Source: Streptomyces sp. P9-A4 (GTDB lineage Bacteria > Actinomycetota > Actinomycetes > Streptomycetales > Streptomycetaceae). Taken from it: a stretch of DNA of 64,000 nt. Location: assembly GCF_036634195.1 (NCBI RefSeq), contig NZ_JAZIFY010000001.1:3730501-3794500 (forward strand). The letters are read 5' to 3'. This document shows, in pieces, positions 1-12,807 of this stretch (positions are counted from its first letter, which is position 1; each line of letters begins with the position of its first letter). Below the pieces are notes generated by a model that was not told the DNA's origin, did not search any database, and was given only the letters and a program-made list of their open reading frames with translations. A program made the position numbers and the translations under genes.

Positions 1-100
1 CCATGTCCGGCAAAAGGATTGGGACTCCCGGTCGGCGACCACTCTCCGTAAGATGCTGACCGAGGTTCGCAGTGGCGAACCTAAGGGATGGGGAGAAGTG

Positions 101-649
101 ATGGACGCAGCGCAGCAGGAAGCCACGGCAAGAGCCAGAGAGCTTCAGCGCAGTTGGTACGGGGAGCCGCTGGGGGCGCTCTTCCGTCGGCTGATCGACG
201 ATCTCGGGCTCAACCAGGCCAGGCTCGCGGCCGTGCTCGGGCTCTCCGCGCCCATGCTGTCCCAGCTGATGAGCGGCCAGCGGGCCAAGATCGGCAACCC
301 CGCCGTCGTCCAGCGCGTCCAGGCCCTCCAGGAGCTCGCCGTCCAGGTCGCCGACGGCAGCGTCAGCGCCGCCGAGGCCGCCGACCGGATGGACGAGGTC
401 AAGAAGTCGCAGGGCGGCTCCGTCCTCACCGGCACCGGTCAGACCACCACCGGCTCGGGCGCGCCGACCGTCCGCCGGGTGGTCCGCGAGATCCAGTCGC
501 TGCTGCGCTCCGTAGCCGCGGCCGGCGACATCATCGACGCCGCCGACTCCCTCGCCCCGGCCCACCCGGAGCTGGCAGAGTTCCTCCGGGTGTACGGCGC
601 GGGGCGCACGGCGGACGCGGTCGCCCACTACGAGTCGCACCAGAACTGA
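101..649 (+). CDS. XRE/Cro-type helix-turn-helix DNA-binding protein
   Basis: Predicted 182-residue soluble transcription regulator. Residues about 25-70 form a Cro/CI-like helix-turn-helix (LNQARLAAVLGLSAPMLSQL), followed by an alanine-rich helical segment and a C-terminal region of unknown role. I chose the ATG at 101 because GGGGAG lies at 90-95; an in-frame ATG at 53 has no comparable ribosome site. It is followed after 61 bp by a Ser/Thr kinase gene on the same strand, so the two may be co-transcribed, and the kinase is a conceivable partner (inference). The target DNA cannot be told from sequence. The domain call is firm, the biological role unknown. Confidence 0.85.
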   Translation: MDAAQQEATARARELQRSWYGEPLGALFRRLIDDLGLNQARLAAVLGLSAPMLSQLMSGQRAKIGNPAVVQRVQALQELAVQVADGSVSAAEAADRMDEVKKSQGGSVLTGTGQTTTGSGAPTVRRVVREIQSLLRSVAAAGDIIDAADSLAPAHPELAEFLRVYGAGRTADAVAHYESHQN

Positions 650-710
650 CGCGGGCGGGCAGCCGGCCGGCACCGCCGAGAGACGAAGCAACGGGAGCGG
701 GCGCAGCACG

Positions 711-2141
711 ATGGGTGAGGTCTTCGCCGGGCGGTACGAGCTGGTCGACCCGATCGGACGGGGCGGGGCGGGCGCCGTGTGGCGCGCCTGGGACCACCGC
801 CGCCGGCGCTACGTGGCGGCCAAGGTGCTCCTGCAGAGCGACGCCCACACGCTGCTCCGCTTCGTCCGCGAGCAGGCGATGCGGATCGACCATCCGCACG
901 TCCTCGCCCCGGCCAGCTGGGCCGCCGACGACGACAAGGTCCTCTTCACCATGGACCTCGTCGCCGGCGGCTCCCTGGCCCATGTCATCGGCGACTACGG
1001 CCCGCTGCCGCCCCGCTTCGTCTGCGTCCTGCTCGACCAGCTGCTCTCCGGCCTCGCCACGGTGCACGCCGAGGGGGTCGTCCACCGGGACATCAAGCCC
1101 GCGAACATCCTCATGGACGTCACCGGCACGGGCCGGCCGCACCTGCGGCTCTCCGACTTCGGCATCTCCATGCGGAAGGGCGAGCCGCGCCTCACCGAGA
1201 CCAACTACGTCGTGGGGACGCCCGGATATTTCGCGCCCGAGCAACTCCTCGGCGCCGAGCCGGACTTCACCGCCGACCTGTTCGCCGTCGGCCTGGTCGC
1301 GCTCTATCTCCTCCAGGGCCGCAAGCCGGACTCGCAGGCCCTGGTCGCACACTTCGTCGAGCACGGCACCCCCAGCGCCCCCGAGGGCGTCCCGGAGCCC
1401 CTGTGGCAGGTGCTCGCGGGGCTGCTCCAGCCCGATCCGCAGGCCCGTTTCCGTACGGCCACGGGGGCGCGGAAGGCGCTGAGCGCGGCCGCCGAGATGC
1501 TGCCCGAGCCACGCGCCGACGAGGAGCGTGAGGAGCGGGTCGAGATCTTCGACCAGCTCGGCCCCCTGCCGACGGGCTTCGGCCCGGAGGGCCCCACGAC
1601 CGCCACGTCCGCCACAGCGGGCCCAGCCACCATGACCGCCACAGCGGCCCCAGCCGCCGCATCCACCACGGCGGCCACCACCCCGCCGCCGGCACCCCCC
1701 ACGGACCTGCCCGGAACCACCGGCCCGGCGACCGGATCCACCGCCCCGGCAGGTACCACGCCCCCCACGGCCCCCCTCCCCGCCCCGGCCCACCCGCCGA
1801 TGCCCAGCCCCTCCGAGACGGGCAGCTTCCACCTGCCCCCGCCGGTCGCGCACCCGAACCCCGCCTTCGCGCGGACGCCCACCGTGGGAACCCCGTACGG
1901 ACAGACCCCCGTTCACCCCTACGCCGCGCCGCCCGCGCCCTTCCCGCCGCACACTCCGCCCGCACACCCGTCCCCGCAGGCCGCGTACACCCCGTACGCC
2001 CCACAGGCTTCGCACGCCCCACAGGCCCCGCAGACCGCCCCCGTACGCCGACCGGGACCGCCCCCGAAGGTGACGGTCCCGGTGCTGCTGCTCGCGCTGG
2101 TCTGCTTCGCGGTCGGCTTCTGGGCCCTCTCCCAGACCTGA
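711..2141 (+). CDS. Membrane-anchored serine/threonine protein kinase (PknB type)
   Basis: Predicted 476-residue Hanks-type kinase. The catalytic domain (about 8-265) has the glycine loop GRGGAGAVW, the ATP-binding lysine in VAAKVLL, the catalytic loop HRDIKPANIL, the SDFG metal-binding motif and GTPGYFAPEQ after the activation loop, so it looks active. A long Ala/Thr/Pro-rich linker (about 290-450) leads to a hydrophobic helix at the extreme C-terminus (VTVPVLLLALVCFAVGFWAL) with only about three residues beyond it. The protein therefore seems tail-anchored in the membrane with no extracellular sensor, unlike classical PknB with PASTA domains. It lies just downstream of an HTH gene. Substrates are unknown. 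Confidence 0.93.
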   Translation: MGEVFAGRYELVDPIGRGGAGAVWRAWDHRRRRYVAAKVLLQSDAHTLLRFVREQAMRIDHPHVLAPASWAADDDKVLFTMDLVAGGSLAHVIGDYGPLPPRFVCVLLDQLLSGLATVHAEGVVHRDIKPANILMDVTGTGRPHLRLSDFGISMRKGEPRLTETNYVVGTPGYFAPEQLLGAEPDFTADLFAVGLVALYLLQGRKPDSQALVAHFVEHGTPSAPEGVPEPLWQVLAGLLQPDPQARFRTATGARKALSAAAEMLPEPRADEEREERVEIFDQLGPLPTGFGPEGPTTATSATAGPATMTATAAPAAASTTAATTPPPAPPTDLPGTTGPATGSTAPAGTTPPTAPLPAPAHPPMPSPSETGSFHLPPPVAHPNPAFARTPTVGTPYGQTPVHPYAAPPAPFPPHTPPAHPSPQAAYTPYAPQASHAPQAPQTAPVRRPGPPPKVTVPVLLLALVCFAVGFWALSQT

Positions 2142-2175
2142 GCCGGTCCCGCGACAGGGAGGCGGCCCCCAGGCC

Positions 2176-3576
2176 CTAGACCGCCCTCCGGCGCGCCATC
2201 AGCGTCCACCCGCCGAGCCCGAGGAGCAGGGCCGTACCGCCGCCGATCCCGGCCACCGCGACCACCCGCATCGTGTCGCTCCGCTCCGCCGCACGCTCCC
2301 CGCCGGAGCCGTTCGCTGCCACTTCCTTGTCGTCGGCGGTCACGGCGAACTGCCCGGGGTCGCCGTCGTAGCCGGGGCCGGGCTTCGCGGTCCCCCGTAC
2401 GGAGACCCGAAGGGTCAGCGGCACCGTCCCGTCCCCGTACTCCTTGGCGATCGCCGGGCTGAGGGTGGCCGAGAGGTAGTACCAGCCGGCGAACCGCATG
2501 CCGCTGGTGCCCTCGTCGTACGAGCTGCGGTTCTCGTGGGCCACCGGCCGCTGCGCGTCGAGGACCAGCGTCGACTGCTTCCCGTCGTAGCTGGCGGTCT
2601 TCTCGTCGACGTGCCCGAGCGCCGGGTTCTCCAGGGAGAGCACCAGGGCGTTGCCGATGTACTCGTCCCCGGCGGCGCTGCTGCCGAGTTCGGCGCTGGC
2701 GAAGAGCTGCTGCCCCCAGTCGACGGGCACCCGGTAGAAGAGCGTCTGGCCGGGCCGGATGTCGGACCGCCACTCGCCCTGCGTCAGCGAGGTGGCGTCG
2801 TGGACGCCGGCGCCGCCCTGGCGCGGCTTCGGGCCGCCGGCCGGGGGCCCGGGGGTGGCGGAGGGCCACACCTCCGGAAGCTCGGTCGGCCCGGCCTTCC
2901 TCAGGCCCGGCTCGGTCGTGTAGCGGATCTCCAGCTCCCAGTCGTCGGGGCTGGAGGTCGCCTTCGACTGCCGCTCGACGAGCACGTAGTACGCGCCCGC
3001 GTTCTGGCAGGTGGAGCTGTCGGCGTCGACGACGCGCCGGGCGTACGCGGCGAGCGGCCGGGTGTACTCGGCCGAGGTGAAGTTCGTCTGCTGGTAGCCG
3101 CACTCGGTGCCGGAGCCGTCCTGCAGGCTGATCTTGACGCCGTCGCCGTACTCGACCCTGCCGCCGGTCTTCGGGACGGCGACGACGGAGACGTACGCGT
3201 TCCGCTTGTCGTCGAGGTCGACGCGGTAGTAGACCTTGCCGTCCTTCTTGAGCGTGTCGCGGTAGGTCTGACCGGTCTTCAGCTGCGCGGCATCGGAGCT
3301 GGATGCGGCTCCCGCGACCCGCTGCGCGCCGCTGTCGAAGGCGTACGGCGGAAGGGGAGCCCCCGCGGCCCGGAGCGAGGTCCCCGCGGCCCGGAGAGGG
3401 CTTCCCTCGGCCCGGAGAGGGGTTCCCTCGGCCCGGAGAGGGGTTCCCGCCGCCCACGTCGGCGCCGTGCCGGCCGCCGCCCACACCGGCCCCGGCAGCG
3501 CCACCACCGCTCCCACCGCCGTGACCGCCGTGATCAGGGCCCCCGCCCTCCGGCCGAGGCCGGGCTGCGTCCTCAC
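2176..3576 (-). CDS. Secreted, C-terminally membrane-anchored protein with heptapeptide repeats
   Basis: Hypothetical 466-residue envelope protein. It begins with GTG at 3576 after a good AAGGGGAG ribosome site. The N-terminus has a signal peptide (Arg-rich start, hydrophobic core, AXA at about residues 33-35). Next come about four near-identical seven-residue repeats (GTPLRAE type) encoded by a 21-bp tandem repeat at 3365-3448. The middle is an extracellular beta-rich region with jelly-roll-like segments, and the C-terminus is a transmembrane helix followed by ARRRAV, giving a type I topology. It is convergent with the upstream kinase gene. I recognise no catalytic motif; a cell-surface or adhesion-like role is possible but unproven. 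Confidence 0.8.
   Translation of the reverse strand: MRTQPGLGRRAGALITAVTAVGAVVALPGPVWAAAGTAPTWAAGTPLRAEGTPLRAEGSPLRAAGTSLRAAGAPLPPYAFDSGAQRVAGAASSSDAAQLKTGQTYRDTLKKDGKVYYRVDLDDKRNAYVSVVAVPKTGGRVEYGDGVKISLQDGSGTECGYQQTNFTSAEYTRPLAAYARRVVDADSSTCQNAGAYYVLVERQSKATSSPDDWELEIRYTTEPGLRKAGPTELPEVWPSATPGPPAGGPKPRQGGAGVHDATSLTQGEWRSDIRPGQTLFYRVPVDWGQQLFASAELGSSAAGDEYIGNALVLSLENPALGHVDEKTASYDGKQSTLVLDAQRPVAHENRSSYDEGTSGMRFAGWYYLSATLSPAIAKEYGDGTVPLTLRVSVRGTAKPGPGYDGDPGQFAVTADDKEVAANGSGGERAAERSDTMRVVAVAGIGGGTALLLGLGGWTLMARRRAV
3365..3448. repeat. 21-bp tandem repeat, four units, in coding sequence
   Basis: Four contiguous 21-bp units (3365-3385, 3386-3406, 3407-3427, 3428-3448). Units three and four are identical and the first two differ by a few bases. 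The length is a multiple of three and each unit encodes one Gly-Thr-Pro-Leu-Arg-Ala-Glu type heptapeptide just after the signal peptide of the minus-strand secreted protein. Unit number could vary between strains by slippage. Confidence 0.9.
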
Positions 3577-3632
3577 GCGCTTCTCCCCTTCACTTCACTT
3601 AAGCAAGTCGACAATTTGCTCAGGCAAAGCAA

Positions 3633-3663
3633 AGCCCCGGCCCGCTCACGCGCGGCCGGGGCT
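3633..3663 (-). terminator. Hairpin downstream of the DLW-39 gene
   Basis: A 10-bp perfect G+C-rich stem (AGCCCCGGCC with GGCCGGGGCT) around an 11-nt loop lies 22 bp beyond the stop codon of the DLW-39 gene, in the gap before the start of the secreted-protein gene. It is a probable intrinsic terminator without a clear U-tract, as is common in high-G+C genomes. Confidence 0.65.
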
Positions 3664-3685
3664 TCACCCACAGACGGTCTTCGTC

Positions 3686-3820
3686 TCAGACACCCGAACC
3701 TGCGGGCACGGAGTCGGTCGCCTCCGTCCACAGATCCTGCTCGGCGCGATCCGCCTGGATCTGGCGGTACACGAGGAGCCCGCCGATGGCGGCCAGTGCG
3801 ACCAGGAGAAGCTTCTTCAC
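3686..3820 (-). CDS. DLW-39 family small membrane protein
   Basis: A 44-residue protein starting at GTG 3820. It has a short basic N-terminus (MKK), one hydrophobic segment (LLLVALAAIGGLLVY, residues about 4-18) and the conserved EQDLW motif at about residues 27-31, which names the actinobacterial DLW-39 family. The function of the family is unknown. It lies just beyond tRNA-Ile in the gyrA neighbourhood. Its length matches the family and the reading frame ends at a clean TGA followed by a hairpin. I am confident that it is a gene; its role as a single-pass membrane peptide is inferred from hydrophobicity only. Confidence 0.85.
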   Translation of the reverse strand: MKKLLLVALAAIGGLLVYRQIQADRAEQDLWTEATDSVPAGSGV

Positions 3821-3940
3821 CGCGCGACCTCGTCTTTCGTTGACGTAGGAGACTTCTGACGCCCACTCTACACATCGACCGATACCGATCGGTGACCTGT
3901 ACGAGGTTCAAACCTCCGGCCGTCCCCGAACAAACGAAAC

Positions 3941-3967
3941 GACCCGGACGGAGGAACCGTCCGGGTC
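3941..3967 (-). terminator. Terminator of tRNA-Ile
   Basis: An 11-bp perfect inverted repeat (GACCCGGACGG / CCGTCCGGGTC) with a 5-nt AGGAA spacer lies 11 bp after the 3' end of the minus-strand tRNA gene. A probable intrinsic terminator. Confidence 0.8.
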
Positions 3968-3978
3968 GATCGACACTG

Positions 3979-4052
3979 TGGGGCTAACAGGATTTGAACC
4001 TGTGGCCTCATCCTTATCAGGGATGCGCTCTAACCAACTGAGCTATAGCCCC
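3979..4052 (-). tRNA. tRNA-Ile (anticodon GAT)
   Basis: A 74-nt tRNA read on the minus strand. The acceptor stem GGGGCTA pairs with TAGCCCC, the D-loop AGTTGGTTAGAGC and T-loop GGTTCAAATCC are canonical, and the anticodon loop CTGATAA carries GAT (isoleucine AUC/AUU). The discriminator base is A and the CCA end is not encoded. It lies between the DUF3566/gyrA operon and the DLW-39 gene. No tRNA-Ala was found beside it. Confidence 0.97.
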
Positions 4053-4173
4053 GCCGCGCTCTGCGGAGTGTGTCCCGCGCGCTGACTCCTGAAGATTAGC
4101 GCACGTGGGGGCCAGTCCCAAAATCGGTTCTCGTCCGGCCCCCCACGCAGGTCACCCGCAGGTCACCCGACCG

Positions 4174-4848
4174 TCATTCGTCCTCGGCGAGCGTGAGTTC
4201 CACACCGCCGACGAAGCCGGCCGACAGGTTGTAGATGAACGCGCCCAGCGTCGCCAGCGCGGTCATCAGGACCACGTCGATCACGGCGATCACCGAGGTG
4301 AACATCAGCACCCGCGGCAGCGACAGGAACGACTGCAGATCGAAGCCGTTGGACTCGTTCGAGCCCGTGGCCTCGCTGATCGTCCCGCCGACCGTCGAGA
4401 AGACGCCCATGGCGTCCATGACCATCCACAGCACCGCCGCAGCGACGATCGTGCAGATGCCCAGTGCGATGGAGAGCAGGAAGCTCACCTTCATCACCGA
4501 CCATGGATCGGCCTTGGCCACCCGCAGCCGCGCCTTGCGCGTACGGGGCGTCGTGCGTGCCCCCGTACGCGGCCGGCGCACGGCCCCGGTCTGGCCGCCG
4601 ACCGTACCGCCGCCGCCCGGCGCCGAGGCACCGTACGCCTGCGGCGGGTGGTACGGACCGCCCGGCTGCTGCGCACCCGCGCGTTCGCCGGGCAGCGGCC
4701 CGTTGTAGGTCTCGTACGGGGGCTGCTGCCCCCGAGTGTCCGTCACCGCAACCCCCTGGGAGTCCGTGGCGGGGCCACGGGCGCCGTTCGCTCCAGCACC
4801 AGCAGAAGCTCCGGCGGCCGCCGATCCGGCGCCCGTGGCTCCACTCAC
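4174..4848 (-). CDS. DUF3566 membrane protein
   Basis: A 224-residue protein that starts at GTG 4848, four bases after the gyrA stop codon; the 3' end of gyrA supplies a GAGGAG ribosome site, so translation is probably coupled. The first about 110 residues are a Gly/Pro/Gln-rich, probably disordered cytoplasmic region. The C-terminal DUF3566 domain has two long hydrophobic segments (FLLSIALGICTIVAAAVLWMV, and one starting VLMFTSVIAVIDVVLMTALA), ending in an acidic ELTLAEDE tail. Actinobacteria commonly carry this family directly after gyrA, yet its function is not known. Longer in-frame starts would overlap gyrA heavily and were rejected. Confidence 0.88.
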   Translation of the reverse strand: MSGATGAGSAAAGASAGAGANGARGPATDSQGVAVTDTRGQQPPYETYNGPLPGERAGAQQPGGPYHPPQAYGASAPGGGGTVGGQTGAVRRPRTGARTTPRTRKARLRVAKADPWSVMKVSFLLSIALGICTIVAAAVLWMVMDAMGVFSTVGGTISEATGSNESNGFDLQSFLSLPRVLMFTSVIAVIDVVLMTALATLGAFIYNLSAGFVGGVELTLAEDE

Positions 4849-4852
4849 GCTC

Positions 4853-7489
<2,637 letters not shown>

Positions 7490-7530
7490 TGCTGGTCGTC
7501 AGTCCTTTCGTACGGTCAGCTGAGACCGAC

Positions 7531-9636
<2,106 letters not shown>

Positions 9637-9779
9637 CTACCGGTAGCGCCGACAGTCATGGGGGTTTGCCGGTCCCTGAGTCCGCATGTGCCGCCCTGAG
9701 CGGGAGCAAGACGACTCCCCATATCCGGACAGGGTCTCCAGAGCCCCCTGACGGCCACCCAGCGCTTCGAGTCGTAGCG

Positions 9780-9916
9780 CGTTGTGGGCGGCGCCGCCGC
9801 CACGTCGTGAACAGGCCGCCGCCGCGTTGTGGGCAGACCCACCGCCACATCGTGGGCAGACCCACCGCCGCGTCGTGGGCAGCGTCGCCGCCGCGTTGTG
9901 GGCAGTCGTTCCGCAA
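9780..9916. repeat. Six imperfect 23-bp tandem repeats upstream of gyrB
   Basis: Units at 9780-9802, 9803-9824 (22 bp), 9825-9847, 9848-9870, 9871-9893 and 9894-9916 share the core CGTNGTGGGCAG followed by a CCGCCG-rich half. Units three and four are almost identical. The unit length is not a multiple of three, so the array is unlikely to be coding. It fills the middle of the 507-bp gap between dciA (start of gap 10044) and gyrB (9537). The rest of that gap shows no gene; a gyrB promoter must lie here but I cannot place it with confidence. Confidence 0.85.
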
Positions 9917-10044
9917 GGGCGTGGGGGTCCCCCGGACGGACTCTGGGGAGGTGGGCACAAGGCCACCCGCACAGCGCCCTCTGCTCGGACCCGCGCCATC
10001 AGCGCCCCGCGCCTGAGAACCGGGCGTCGCGCCCCGTACCGCTG

Positions 10045-10599
10045 CTACCCGTACGTGTCCCCGGGCCCCACAGACCCCGGCGCCCGCAGCGGCCCGTACC
10101 CCCGCCGCGGCCCCCCCGGCCCCAGCACCTTGATGACCCGCACGGTCCCGTGCCCGAGATCCTCGTTCAGCCGCGCGACAAGCCGCGGCGCGAGCAGCCG
10201 CAACTGCGTCGCCCACGCCGTCGAGTCGCACTGCACCGTCAGCACCCGCGCATCCGGCTCGTCGTCGAACTTCACCGGCACGCAGTGCTTGGCCAGGTCC
10301 TCCCCGACGATCTGCGGCCACCGACCCATCACCCCGCCGACGGCGGCCGGCGTCTCCCAGCCCCGCTCGGTGATCAGCCGGTTGATCGCCGCGCCGAGCG
10401 CCATGGGGTCGCGCCCGTCGGCGCGCGCGCCGGAGCGCAGGCCCCCTCCGCGCCGGGCCTGCTTCTTCTGCTGGGCGGCGGCCCCCTTGGCCTTGGCCTG
10501 CTCCTTGGCGGCGCGCAGCGCGACCCGCGCGAGATCGACCCCGGAGGGTTCGGGCACCGCGGCCTTGTCCACAGGCTGGGGACGGTTCTCCTCGCTCAT
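10045..10599 (-). CDS. dciA: DciA-type DUF721 protein, putative replicative helicase loader
   Basis: A 184-residue protein with a DUF721 (DciA) domain at about 70-165 ([52 protein letters not shown]). DciA is the ancestral bacterial factor that helps load the DnaB helicase; in actinobacteria it replaces DnaC/DnaI. The N-terminal part is Ala/Lys-rich and looks disordered. The ATG at 10599 overlaps the recF stop by four bases (ATGA), implying translational coupling in a dnaN-gnd-recF-dciA string. Its target, dnaB, is in this window at 49.9 kb. Family assignment is solid; the loader role here is by homology. Confidence 0.88.
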   Translation of the reverse strand: MSEENRPQPVDKAAVPEPSGVDLARVALRAAKEQAKAKGAAAQQKKQARRGGGLRSGARADGRDPMALGAAINRLITERGWETPAAVGGVMGRWPQIVGEDLAKHCVPVKFDDEPDARVLTVQCDSTAWATQLRLLAPRLVARLNEDLGHGTVRVIKVLGPGGPRRGYGPLRAPGSVGPGDTYG

Positions 10600-11717
10600 A
10601 CCCGCTCCACCGTCCCTCCGGCCACGACGTACCGCGTCCCCGCGAGGACCCCCGGTACGTCGTCGTCCACCGCGGCCGTGACCAGGACCTGCTCCCCGCC
10701 GGCCACCAGCTCCGCGAGCCGCTCGCGCCGCCGGGCGTCCAGCTCGGCGAAGACGTCGTCGAGGACGAGGACGGGCTCGTTGCCCTCGGACCGCAGCAGG
10801 TCGTACGAGGCGAGCCGCAGCGCCAGCGCGTACGACCAGGACTCGCCGTGGCTCGCGTACCCCTTGGCCGGCAGGTCGCCGAGCTTCAGCAGCAGCTCGT
10901 CGCGGTGCGGTCCGACAAGCGTGACACCCCGCTCGATCTCCTGTTTCCGCACCTCGGCGAGGGCGGCGAGCAGCTGTTCGGACAGCTCCTCGCGGGTGTG
11001 CCCGGCGCCGGGCGCGGAGGGCCGGTACTCCAGCAGAATCGGTCCGCCACCGGGCGCGAGCTGCTCGTACGCCTTGTCCGCGAGCGGCTGCAGTACGGAG
11101 ATCAGATCGAGCCGCTGGGCGAGCAGCTCGGCCCCGGCGTGGGCCAGGTGCTGGTCCCAGACGTCGAGGGTGGAGAGGTCCAGGCCGCGGCCGCCGTGCC
11201 GCCGGGCCATCGCGGCCGACTTCAGGAGCGTGTTGCGCTGCTTGAGCACGCGCTCGTAGTCGGAGCGCACGCCCGCCATGCGCGGCGTGCGCGCCGTGAT
11301 CAGCTCGTCGAGGAAGCGCCGGCGCTCGCCGGGGTCGCCCTTCACCAGGGCGAGATCCTCGGGCGCGAACAGCACCGTCCGTACGATTCCGAGGACGTCA
11401 CGCGGTCTGACCTGCGAGGACCTGTTGATGCGGGCACGGTTGGCCCGGCCGGGATTGAGTTCCAGCTCGATCAGCTGGGAGCGCTCGCCCTGGGTGACGG
11501 CGGCGCGCACGACCGCGCGCTCCGCCCCCATCCGGACGAGCGGGGCGTCGGAGGCGACCCGGTGGCTGGAGAGGGTCGCGAGATAGCCGACGGCCTCGAC
11601 CAGATTGGTCTTGCCCTGGCCGTTGGCGCCCACGAAAGCCGTGACGCCCGGGTCGAGCGGGACCTCGACCCGGGCGTACGAACGGAAGTCGGCCAGCGAG
11701 AGATGCGTGACGTGCAT
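10596..11717 (-). CDS. recF: DNA replication and repair ATPase RecF
   Basis: A 373-residue SMC-like ABC ATPase that works with RecO and RecR in loading RecA at single-strand gaps. From the ATG at 11717 the protein opens [14 protein letters not shown], the standard RecF N-terminus. Walker A is GANGQGKTN with Lys36, the signature region contains [14 protein letters not shown] and Walker B is [13 protein letters not shown]. The upstream ATG at 11765 would add 16 atypical residues. The gene lies downstream of gnd and overlaps dciA by four bases. All motifs are intact. Confidence 0.98.
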   Translation of the reverse strand: MHVTHLSLADFRSYARVEVPLDPGVTAFVGANGQGKTNLVEAVGYLATLSSHRVASDAPLVRMGAERAVVRAAVTQGERSQLIELELNPGRANRARINRSSQVRPRDVLGIVRTVLFAPEDLALVKGDPGERRRFLDELITARTPRMAGVRSDYERVLKQRNTLLKSAAMARRHGGRGLDLSTLDVWDQHLAHAGAELLAQRLDLISVLQPLADKAYEQLAPGGGPILLEYRPSAPGAGHTREELSEQLLAALAEVRKQEIERGVTLVGPHRDELLLKLGDLPAKGYASHGESWSYALALRLASYDLLRSEGNEPVLVLDDVFAELDARRRERLAELVAGGEQVLVTAAVDDDVPGVLAGTRYVVAGGTVERV

Positions 11718-11777
11718 GGTGGTGCGCCGACCTTCTTCCCCCGGCTGCTGTGCACCGCTGGGCACACAGCCTGTGGA

Positions 11778-12656
11778 TTACTTCTTCGTCTCGACCGCGT
11801 GGCCACCGAACTGGTTGCGCAGCGCGGCGATCATCTTCATCTGCGGGGAGTCGTCCTGCCGCGAGGCGAACCGCGCGAACAGCGACGCGGTGATCGCCGG
11901 CAGCGGTACGGCGTTGTCGATGGCGGCCTCGACGGTCCACCGGCCCTCGCCGGAGTCCGAGGCGTAGCCGCGGAGCTTGTCCAGGTGCTCGTCCTCGTCC
12001 AGCGCGTTCACCGCGAGGTCGAGCAGCCAGGAACGGATGACCGTGCCCTCCTGCCAGGAGCGGAAGACCTCGCGCACATCGGTGACGGAGTCGACCTTCT
12101 CCAGGAGCTCCCAGCCCTCGGCGTAGGCCTGCATCATCGCGTACTCGATGCCGTTGTGAACCATCTTCGCGAAGTGGCCGGCGCCGACCTTGCCCGCGTG
12201 GACCGAGCCGAACTCGCCCTCGGGCTTGAGCGCGTCGAAGATCGGCTGGACCTTCGCCACGTCCTCGGCGGAGCCGCCGTACATCAGCGCGTAGCCGTTC
12301 TCCAGGCCCCAGACGCCGCCGGAGACGCCGCAGTCGACGAAGCCGATGCCCTTGGCCGCCAGCTCCTCGGCGTGCTTCTCGTCGTCCGTCCAGCGCGAGT
12401 TGCCGCCGTCCACGACGATGTCGCCGGGGGAGAGCAGCTCGGCCAGCTCGTCGATGGTGGACTGGGTCGCGGCACCGGCCGGGACCATCACCCACACGAC
12501 GCGGGGCCCCTTGAGCTTGCCCACAAGCTCTTCGAGGCTGTGGACATCGGCGAGGTCCGGATTGCGGTCGTATCCGATGACGGTGTGGCCTGCGCGGCGG
12601 ATGCGCTCGCGCATGTTGCCGCCCATCTTGCCGAGACCGACGAGACCGAGCTCCAT
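11778..12656 (-). CDS. gnd: 6-phosphogluconate dehydrogenase, decarboxylating (GndA/YqeC type)
   Basis: A 292-residue enzyme of the short 6PGDH class that oxidises 6-phosphogluconate to ribulose 5-phosphate and CO2 in the pentose phosphate pathway. The Rossmann motif GLVGLGKMGGNM is at residues 4-15, the substrate signature is DCGVSGGVWG, and KMVHNGIEYA holds the catalytic lysine region. ATG 12656 follows an AAGGAA ribosome site. The gene sits between dnaN and recF, as in other Streptomyces, an unusual metabolic insertion in the replication cluster. Cofactor choice (NAD or NADP) cannot be read with certainty. Confidence 0.95.
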   Translation of the reverse strand: MELGLVGLGKMGGNMRERIRRAGHTVIGYDRNPDLADVHSLEELVGKLKGPRVVWVMVPAGAATQSTIDELAELLSPGDIVVDGGNSRWTDDEKHAEELAAKGIGFVDCGVSGGVWGLENGYALMYGGSAEDVAKVQPIFDALKPEGEFGSVHAGKVGAGHFAKMVHNGIEYAMMQAYAEGWELLEKVDSVTDVREVFRSWQEGTVIRSWLLDLAVNALDEDEHLDKLRGYASDSGEGRWTVEAAIDNAVPLPAITASLFARFASRQDDSPQMKMIAALRNQFGGHAVETKK

Positions 12657-12807
12657 CAGAGATTCCTTAAGCGTCGTGTGCGGTTTACCCGGGTCCGAGC
12701 CTACGCCGGGACCCGGGTGCACACCTGTGGGGTCAGCCGCTCAGGCGACGCCCCCTCGGGTCCTCCGGGGGACGACCTCCGGACCCCCCGGCATGAACCG
12801 CCGCGGC

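Noticed and set aside
88..1482. Long overlapping Arg/Pro-rich frames within the kinase region, and many similar frames elsewhere (for example 4736-7852, 10848-12818, 28915-31161 opposite frames).
   Set aside because: They are shadow frames of real genes in a high-G+C genome, with Arg/Ala/Pro-rich or Val/Leu/Asp-rich composition and no family match; the real genes have clear motifs.
3880..3940. Possible second tRNA (GGTTCAAACC T-loop-like patch) near 3905.
   Set aside because: No acceptor or anticodon stem could be formed around it; only tRNA-Ile at 3979 is supported.
9780..9916. CRISPR-like array before gyrB.
   Set aside because: The units are contiguous 22-23-bp repeats with no spacers, and no cas gene is nearby.
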